Shown: positions 15,049 through 19,767 of the stretch, one piece after another
How positions within the stretch are numbered: the first letter of the stretch is position 1
How the letters are laid out: each line of letters begins with the position of its first letter
NCBI GenBank assembly: GCA_003266065.1
Contig: MUZY01000192.1
Coordinates: forward strand, 1-19,767
Direction: 5' to 3'
Length of the DNA: 19,767 nt
Source of the DNA: Methanosphaera sp. rholeuAM130
GTDB taxonomy: Archaea > Methanobacteriota > Methanobacteria > Methanobacteriales > Methanobacteriaceae
Position numbers and translations under genes: made by a program
The notes under the pieces: generated by a model
Told to the model about the DNA's origin: nothing
Database searches by the model: none
Seen by the model: only the letters and a program-made list of their open reading frames with translations

Positions 15049-15915
15049 ATAGAAAACGAACATCCTCATAAATTCATTAAATATCTACGTACTGAAAGAT
15101 TGCCGCACCTGTTTTGTCCGGGCTGTGGAAATGGAATAATCTTCAACACATTATTCAATGCAATTGAAATGTCCGATGTTGACTTTGAAAATATCAGCAT
15201 GGTATCCGGTATAGGCTGTTCTTCAAGAATTCCGGGATATGTAAAATGTGACTCATTGCACACAACACACGGACGTGCCATAGCATTTGCCACAGGACTT
15301 AAAATGGCAAATTCAAAACAGGATGTAATTGTAGTAACCGGTGACGGTGACGCCACATCAATCGGTGGAAATCACTTAATCCATGCTGCACGTAGAAACA
15401 TCGACTTAACTGTAATCTGTGTAAACAATGATATTTACGGTATGACCGGTGGACAGATAAGTCCGACAAGTCCAAAGGGAAGTTACGCTACAACAGCACC
15501 ATACGGTTCAACCGACAAGCCGTTCAATATAGCAGAAGTTGCAAAAGCCGCCGGAGCATCATATGTTGCCAAGTATACGGTGGCTCAGCCTATACAGGTA
15601 TCCAATGCAATCAAAGAGGGACTGGCAAATAAGGGTTTTTCACTAATTGAAGTGATAGCCCAATGTCCAACATACTATGGACGTAAAAACAAGCTTAAAA
15701 CACCAAAAGCAATGATTGACTGGTTTAAAGAAAACACCATTTCATTAAAACAGGCAGAAGACATGACCGATGAAGAGTTGGAAGGTAAAATCATTACCGG
15801 TGTATATATCAATAAGCCTAGGGCAGAATTCATAGAATCATTAGATGCAATTTCAGCACAAAACTCCGATATTACGCCGGAGGATAATATTAACAAAGCA
15901 TATATGGGTGATTAG
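15046..15915 (+). CDS. korB: 2-oxoglutarate:ferredoxin oxidoreductase, beta subunit
   Basis: The TPP-binding subunit. It starts with TTG behind a strong GGAGG site. Near the N-terminus LPHLFCPGCGNGIIF gives cluster/TPP-proximal cysteines. The thiamine diphosphate motif is VVTGDGDATSIGGNHLIHAA (about 98-117) with the Mg-binding VNNDIYGMTGGQ (about 126-137). GIGCSSRIPGY (about 56-66) is also typical of the family. Length (289 residues) is normal. The stop TAG at 15913-15915 abuts the korC ATG directly. Confidence 0.94.
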   Translation: MIENEHPHKFIKYLRTERLPHLFCPGCGNGIIFNTLFNAIEMSDVDFENISMVSGIGCSSRIPGYVKCDSLHTTHGRAIAFATGLKMANSKQDVIVVTGDGDATSIGGNHLIHAARRNIDLTVICVNNDIYGMTGGQISPTSPKGSYATTAPYGSTDKPFNIAEVAKAAGASYVAKYTVAQPIQVSNAIKEGLANKGFSLIEVIAQCPTYYGRKNKLKTPKAMIDWFKENTISLKQAEDMTDEELEGKIITGVYINKPRAEFIESLDAISAQNSDITPEDNINKAYMGD

Positions 15916-16473
15916 ATGAGAACGGAAATAAGAATTGGCGGATTTGGTGGTCAGGGAATACTGATGTGTGGTATTATCATAGCAAAGGCCGCATCATTAT
16001 ATGACCATAAGTTTGCCGTACAAACCCAATCATATGGTCCGGAAGCAAGGGGTGGAGCATCACGTACCGAAGTGGTTATAAGTGACCAGGAAGTTGACTA
16101 TCCAAAGGTGGACAGCCCAGAAATATTTGTAGCCATGAGTCATGAAGCCTTCCTGAAATATGTTGACGACGTGAAGGATGGTGCAATACTAATAACGGAT
16201 CCTGACTTGGTGGATGAAAATGAGATAATCGATATCATCAATAAAAAGAACTTCAAATATTATACCTCAGATGCAACCAAACAGGCACAGGATACGCTTG
16301 GACTCAAGATAGTTGCAAATATAGTAATGTTGGGTTCATTTGTCAAGGCTACCGGATTGATATCCGAGGAATCAGCACGTAAAGCTATTCTTGAAAGTGT
16401 ACCGCCGGGTACGGAGGAAAAGAATATCAAAGCATTTGAACTTGGAATGGATGTAGTTAAAAAAGCAAACTGA
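15916..16473 (+). CDS. korC: 2-oxoglutarate:ferredoxin oxidoreductase, gamma subunit
   Basis: A 185-residue gamma-type 2-oxoacid oxidoreductase subunit that helps bind CoA and holds the complex together. The N-terminus TEIRIGGFGGQGILMCGIIIAKAA and the QTQSYGPEARGGASRTEVVIS segment (about 36-56) are the family hallmarks; NIVMLGSFVKATGL and the VPPGTEEKNIKAFELG end follow. Its ATG comes directly after the korB stop, with the ribosome site GGGTGAT inside the end of korB. It completes the four-subunit complex in the order D-A-B-C. Confidence 0.93.
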   Translation: MRTEIRIGGFGGQGILMCGIIIAKAASLYDHKFAVQTQSYGPEARGGASRTEVVISDQEVDYPKVDSPEIFVAMSHEAFLKYVDDVKDGAILITDPDLVDENEIIDIINKKNFKYYTSDATKQAQDTLGLKIVANIVMLGSFVKATGLISEESARKAILESVPPGTEEKNIKAFELGMDVVKKAN

Positions 16474-16511
16474 TAAATAAAATATAAAAAAAATATCGCA
16501 TGGTGAAATAA

Positions 16512-17615
16512 ATGAATATACATGAATATGTAGCAAAGAATATCTTCAGATTATGCAATATAAAGGTTCCGGAAAGCTATCTTGCAAATACTCCTGAAGA
16601 AGCTTATGAAAGAGCCCAAATGATAGGAAAACCCGTCGCAGTAAAATCACAGGTACTTACCGGTGGACGTGGAAAGGCCGGTGGAATCTTATTTGCAGAC
16701 ACACCTGAAGAGGCAAAAGAAAAAACCAAGGAATTATTCCAAAAAACAATTAAGGGAGAAAAAGTAACCAAAGTATTAATCGAAGAAAAGGTGGAAGGTG
16801 CAATAAGCGAATACTACCTGACCATTATCTTGGATCGTGATGCTAAAAAACCGTTAATCATGGCAAGTACTGCCGGGGGAATGGAAATAGAACAGGTAGC
16901 CAAAGAATCCCCTGAAAAAATCGTGAAAAGATATGTGGAACCACTGGAGGAGTTCATGCCATATCAGGCAAGAAACATAGCACTTGAAATGGGTGTGGAT
17001 ACTAGTGAAATATCCGCTATCGGAAATTTAATCTGGAAACTATACCAGGCATTCCAGGAATATGACGCTACGGTAGCCGAAATAAATCCATTGATAAAAA
17101 CAGAAAACGGCTTCATTGCAGCAGATGCAAAGATGGCCATTGACGACGATGCATTCTTCAGACACACCAAACTCAAGGAAATGGATGAATTCAAGGACAA
17201 TAAGTTTGCCTATGTAAAACTCGACGGAAACGTAGCCGTAATTGGAAACGGTGCAGGTTTAACATTAACCGGTATGGACTTGATTGAGTACTACGGTGCA
17301 AAACCGGCAACATTCCTTGATGTAGGTGGGGGAGCATCCGAGGAAAGCATAACTCAGGCTATCGAATTGGTGCTTAAAAATCCTAATGTTCAGGTTATCT
17401 TCCTGAACGTACTTGGTGGAATTACCCGTGCCGATGATGTTGCACGTGCAGTTGTTAACATTGCCCACGAATACGGCAACAAGGTACCAATCGTAACCAG
17501 ATTAACGGGTACAAATGAGAAGGAAGGTCAGCAGATATTAATAGATAATGATATTTCCTTCGAAACATCCATGGAAAAGGCGGCCAAAAAAGCAGTATCC
17601 CTATTAAACTCATAG
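16512..17615 (+). CDS. sucC: Succinyl-CoA synthetase, beta subunit (ADP/GDP-forming family)
   Basis: ATP-grasp subunit that, with an alpha subunit SucD not present here, makes succinyl-CoA from succinate, CoA and ATP. In a methanogen this directly supplies the substrate of the preceding Kor enzyme. The 367 residues show MNIHEYVAKNIFR at the start, KSQVLTGGRGKAGGI (about 45-59) for nucleotide binding, VAEINPLIKTENGFIAADAKMAIDD (about 188-212) with metal-binding Asn and Asp, and the C-terminal CoA-ligase domain NGAGLTLTGMDLI followed by FLDVGGGA and FLNVLGGITRADDVA. GGTGA precedes the ATG. A 38-base gap after korC suggests co-transcription. The stop codon lies inside the terminator hairpin. Confidence 0.94.
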   Translation: MNIHEYVAKNIFRLCNIKVPESYLANTPEEAYERAQMIGKPVAVKSQVLTGGRGKAGGILFADTPEEAKEKTKELFQKTIKGEKVTKVLIEEKVEGAISEYYLTIILDRDAKKPLIMASTAGGMEIEQVAKESPEKIVKRYVEPLEEFMPYQARNIALEMGVDTSEISAIGNLIWKLYQAFQEYDATVAEINPLIKTENGFIAADAKMAIDDDAFFRHTKLKEMDEFKDNKFAYVKLDGNVAVIGNGAGLTLTGMDLIEYYGAKPATFLDVGGGASEESITQAIELVLKNPNVQVIFLNVLGGITRADDVARAVVNIAHEYGNKVPIVTRLTGTNEKEGQQILIDNDISFETSMEKAAKKAVSLLNS

Positions 17616-17650
17616 ATTAAAAGTCTATGATTCTATTTTTTTATTTTTAC
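17611..17650 (+). terminator. Hairpin plus T-run terminator after sucC
   Basis: CATAGA (17611-17616) and TCTATG (17624-17629) form a perfect 6-bp stem with a 7-base loop, followed by a T-rich tract at 17631-17647 with seven T in a row. The sucC stop TAG is inside the first arm. This is a clear end to the kor-sucC operon. Confidence 0.7.
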
Positions 17651-17676
17651 GGCGGTGTTATTTCAATTCTCTTTTA

Positions 17677-17811
17677 TTAACCAAGCGTTCTCTTTTTGAA
17701 AATAATCTTTGCCAAGTATCCCCAGCCACGAATCTTCATTTTCAACGAACGATACTCAGGACTTCCTTCATGGGTTTTATCCCTTATGATACCCTTTAAA
17801 AACTTGTCATA
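17677..17811 (-). pseudogene. Possible 3' remnant of a disrupted gene
   Basis: Directly behind the nuclease gene, in a different frame and on the same strand, about 44 codons encode a protein-like tail: YDKFLKGIIRDKTHEGSPEY (1-20), then a basic stretch with RGWGYLAKIIFKK (28-40), and a TAA stop. The composition is that of a normal protein end (Trp, Gly, Tyr, ordered basic residues) rather than of translated AT-rich spacer. No start codon or ribosome site belongs to it; the frame runs on without sense into the nuclease gene. I do not recognise the family. It may be the tail of a gene cut by arrival of the restriction module. Confidence 0.35.
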
Positions 17812-18535
17812 TTTCAAACAGTTTTGCAGGATTAATCTTAAACTGCAGCATATTCGCGGATTTTTTGCCCTTGTCTCCACCTTTACGTTGCATACTGACT
17901 TTTCCAATTTTAAGATTGCCTTTTGGTGTTATGAATACTTCACCTTCTGAATAATAATTTATGACCTTATTGACGGGTTGCAATATCCAACGCGTCTTTC
18001 CCGTTTTTTGAACAACCAATATCCATTCTGTTGTATATGAGCCTCTACCTCTAAGCAAATCACATATAATCCATATCTTATTGTCCTTAAAGAAGTTCAG
18101 GATATCTTCTTGTTGTTGTGATGAAAATTCGTTTAAATACATCCGGTTTTTTTCAATATCAGAACGCTTCAGCTCTCCCGTATAATATTTTAACAGTTTA
18201 GCGATATTGTCTGGCATCTTCCACATTTTCTGGTATGTATCAATCCACCGTTTATCTATTTGGTTAAATCCTCTGCTGTTGCTTAGCGATTTGACTTGGA
18301 TGTTATGTGCATCAATGTGTTCGCTGTCTTTTTTGAGTATTTGAACTTGTATATCCGTCTTATTGTTTCTTATTGTTAAACTTTTTACTGATTTGATTTC
18401 ATCCAGTTTGTAACCCATTATTTCCAGCCATTGCCTGCTGTCTTCATCATCTTTCCAATTATTGAATTTATGGGCAATGTCCCTTTCGCTTTGAAAACCC
18501 TCTTTTGCTATTTGAGAACCGCTTTTTTTAGTCAT
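17807..18535 (-). CDS. HinP1I-like type II restriction endonuclease (predicted GCGC)
   Basis: Predicted to cut double-stranded DNA at GCGC, by strong resemblance (from memory) to R.HinP1I from start to end: SQIAKEGFQSERDIAHKF near the N-terminus, GYKLDEIKSVKS (41-52), RGFNQIDKRWIDTYQKMWK (88-106), LRGRGSYTTEWILV (161-174), and a C-terminus of GKVSMQRKGGDKGKKSANML (211-230) then QFKINP. The HinP1I active site, Asp followed after 18 residues by QxK, is present as Asp61 and Gln80-Val81-Lys82. Length is 242 residues, close to the roughly 247 of HinP1I. I chose the ATG at 18535: it matches the homologue N-terminus and has GGAAG nearby; the ATG at 18550 has its GAGG site touching the start codon. 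The start overlaps the 3' end of the methyltransferase frame by 8 bases, so translation is probably coupled. It appears intact. Confidence 0.88.
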   Translation of the reverse strand: MTKKSGSQIAKEGFQSERDIAHKFNNWKDDEDSRQWLEIMGYKLDEIKSVKSLTIRNNKTDIQVQILKKDSEHIDAHNIQVKSLSNSRGFNQIDKRWIDTYQKMWKMPDNIAKLLKYYTGELKRSDIEKNRMYLNEFSSQQQEDILNFFKDNKIWIICDLLRGRGSYTTEWILVVQKTGKTRWILQPVNKVINYYSEGEVFITPKGNLKIGKVSMQRKGGDKGKKSANMLQFKINPAKLFEI

Positions 18536-18884
18536 TGTAGATACTTCCATCCTCTATCAGTTGTCTGATTATATACTGCAAAATGTCTATTACTATACTG
18601 TTGCCGAATTGTTTGTGTGCCTGTGCTGTGGAGGGGTTAATCTCATAATCTTCCGGAAATCCCATCAAACGAGCGGTTTCACGTGGATGCAATTTTCTTA
18701 CCTTATCGTTGATGTAATAGAGTCCCGTTTTTGATCCGTTACCTCCACCTGTAGCGGATAAAGTTATGGCATGACCTTTATCCGAATAAATCCTGTCGCC
18801 CTGGCCGCCTTTATTGACAGTACCTATACGTATCGGTTTATTGCTACGTGCAATGTCTAATTTATTTTTATCTAATTTGTTTCT
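18528..18884 (-). pseudogene. C-terminal part of HhaI-like cytosine-5 methyltransferase, out of frame
   Basis: 118 codons with no usable start, opening after a TAA at 18885-18887 and ending in TAA at 18528-18530. They encode the target-recognition region and motifs IX and X of an M.HhaI-type enzyme: NKGGQGDRIYSDKGHAITLS (24-43) and TGGG (45-48), matching the GCGC-reading region of M.HhaI; RKLHPRETARLMGFPEDY (63-80) as motif IX; and QFGNSIVIDILQYI (92-105) as motif X. The frame is offset relative to the N-terminal part at 18889-19515. There is no ATG or GTG, and the first TTG lies only at codon 65, inside motif IX, so independent translation is unlikely. Sequence conservation looks complete, implying recent breakage, a sequencing error, or recoding. 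Confidence 0.8.
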
Positions 18885-18888
18885 TTAT

Positions 18889-19515
18889 TCAAAATGAATT
18901 CGTCCATATTTCGTTTAACAGGATGTCTTCAAGGGCAATATCTTTGTGTGTCGGTTTTGGAAAATTAAACTCTTTATTATCGATATCCTTTCTGATGCAG
19001 ATGATGTATATGCGTTTTCTGCTTTGGGCGATACCATACTCGCTGGCATTGATGACTTTGGAATATATGTTATATCCTGATTTTTCCAGATTTTCCTTGA
19101 TTATTGCAAACGTTTTGCCGTGGTCATGTTTTCTTAGATTACTTACGTTTTCCAGAAATATGATTTTGGGAGTGTGATGCTTTACTATTCTGATAATTTC
19201 AAAAAACAACGTTCCCCTCATATCATCGAAGCCCAATTGTTTTCCTGAGATGCTGAATGCCTGACACGGAAAACCTGCACATAATATGTCGTGTTCCGGA
19301 ATATCTTCCTCTTTGAAGTTACAGATATCACCATGGGACTGCGTGTTGAAATTTTTATCGTACGTTTCAGAGGCATATTTGTCTTTATCGATACTGAATA
19401 CACATTTGGCTCCAAATGATTCGAATGCTATTCTGAAAGCACCTATTCCCGAGAATAAATCTATGAATCGTATATTATTCAACATATCCTTTTCATTTTC
19501 GTTTAATCTAATCAT
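18889..19515 (-). CDS. N-terminal part of HhaI-like DNA (cytosine-5) methyltransferase
   Basis: Encodes the SAM-binding and catalytic half of a GCGC-type cytosine-5 methyltransferase. Numbered from the ATG at 19515, motif I is FIDLFSGIGAFR (17-28), motif IV GFPCQAFSISGKQ (81-93) with catalytic Cys84, motif VI FLENV (120-124) and motif VIII QSRKRIYIICI (164-174). It stops at a TGA (18889-18891) after 208 residues, before the recognition region and motifs IX-X, which continue in another frame downstream. N- plus C-part total 326 residues, against 327 for M.HhaI, so almost nothing is missing. Of the starts, ATG 19515 is preferred to TTG 19527 because neither has a strong ribosome site and the extra four residues add no homology. 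As it stands the product should be inactive alone, unless the C-part is supplied. Confidence 0.85.
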   Translation of the reverse strand: MIRLNENEKDMLNNIRFIDLFSGIGAFRIAFESFGAKCVFSIDKDKYASETYDKNFNTQSHGDICNFKEEDIPEHDILCAGFPCQAFSISGKQLGFDDMRGTLFFEIIRIVKHHTPKIIFLENVSNLRKHDHGKTFAIIKENLEKSGYNIYSKVINASEYGIAQSRKRIYIICIRKDIDNKEFNFPKPTHKDIALEDILLNEIWTNSF

Positions 19516-19568
19516 TTTAATTTTCAAACTCTTGGCAATTGTTTAATAATTATTTTTTATGACTGATT

Positions 19569-19577
19569 ATTTATATA
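19569..19577 (-). promoter_or_regulatory. TATA box of the restriction-modification operon
   Basis: The minus strand reads AATATATAAATAAT, a near-ideal archaeal TATA box, about 58 bases before the ATG at 19515. Transcription would begin near 19548, with a leader of about 33 bases. No second promoter is obvious before the nuclease, so both genes probably share this one. Confidence 0.5.
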
Positions 19578-19767
19578 TTATTTGATTGTTGGGGCAATGC
19601 TTTTTTCTAAGTGTTTTTCATCCATTTTTTTTCTCATAGGTATTTCCATATTTATACTCTTCGTTTAGCCCTTCTGTGGGTACTGCTCTCTTGATTGATG
19701 GGGTCTCAATCCCATTTCTTCAATGATAACTTTTTACTACTAACTTATAACTTATAACTATTAACAT
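19578..19767. other. Unassigned sequence at right end, with short repeats
   Basis: No complete gene is visible. On the minus strand a short frame reads VIIEEMGLRPHQSREQYPQK and ends in TAA near 19663; it could be the tail of a decayed gene but is too short to support. 19703-19730 contains CTCAATCCCATTT followed by GATAAC, similar to one CRISPR repeat type of Methanobacteriales, as a single copy. ATGGG (19699-19703) and CCCAT (19711-19715) are an inverted repeat. AACTTAT is tandemly repeated at 19742-19755. Confidence 0.3.

Noticed and set aside
17696..17950. Plus-strand frame opposite the nuclease end
   Set aside because: It is antisense to the conserved C-terminus of the HinP1I-like nuclease and has no ribosome site or recognisable motif.
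18528..18884. C-part of the methylase as an independent second subunit (M.AquI style)
   Set aside because: Attractive, but there is no ATG, GTG or early TTG in the frame, and the first TTG lies inside motif IX. Kept only as an alternative in the findings.
19516..19527. TTG at 19527 as methylase start
   Set aside because: It adds only four residues, has no convincing ribosome site, and an ATG at 19515 serves as well.
19742..19755. AACTTAT tandem copies as an attachment site or transposon end
   Set aside because: Two 7-base copies in AT-rich DNA are expected by chance, and no matching copy flanks the other side of the restriction module.

Overview
The window looks like part of an AT-rich methanogen chromosome of the order Methanobacteriales, most like Methanosphaera or Methanobrevibacter; the genus is inference. 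The evidence is the gene content: F420 genes cofD and cofE, archaeal GTP cyclohydrolase III, the archaeal IMP cyclohydrolase PurO, a methanopterin-type dihydroneopterin aldolase, a methanogenesis marker 9 protein, an archaetidylserine synthase-type enzyme, and a 2-oxoglutarate:ferredoxin oxidoreductase next to sucC. GGTGA or GGAG ribosome sites, TATA boxes and T-run terminators are archaeal in style.

Layout. Positions 1-9110 are read almost entirely from the minus strand. In transcription order they hold rnhB, an ExbB/ExbD pair, purO, cofE-cofD-gch3, a nifR3-like TIM barrel with the marker 9 Cys protein, a siroheme-type dehydrogenase and hemA. This is a biosynthetic block for F420/flavin, purine and tetrapyrrole (F430, cobamide, siroheme). 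A divergent promoter region (9111-9361) leads into plus-strand pssA, a membrane-anchored DUF515-like protein and mptD. A convergent coiled-coil gene with a ribbon-helix-helix-like N-terminus follows. Behind its promoter lie about 1.2 kb without a convincing gene, carrying a degenerate T-rich repeat family. The korDABC-sucC operon (13720-17615) supplies 2-oxoglutarate by reductive carboxylation of succinyl-CoA.

The accessory part is 17650-19767. It holds a restriction-modification module closely resembling HinP1I/HhaI (GCGC): an apparently intact HinP1I-like nuclease with its D-x18-QxK active site, and an HhaI-like cytosine-5 methyltransferase whose frame is broken between motif VIII and the target-recognition/IX/X part. 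Both halves are well conserved and together have almost exactly the length of M.HhaI, but stops in the frames involved prevent repair by one single-base shift. By eye, the whole window has only one GCGC site among roughly 55 GCG trinucleotides. Active nuclease, broken methylase and scarce target sites together make this the most interesting region. A gene-tail-like fragment sits just downstream of the nuclease, as expected if the module was inserted into or beside an older gene.
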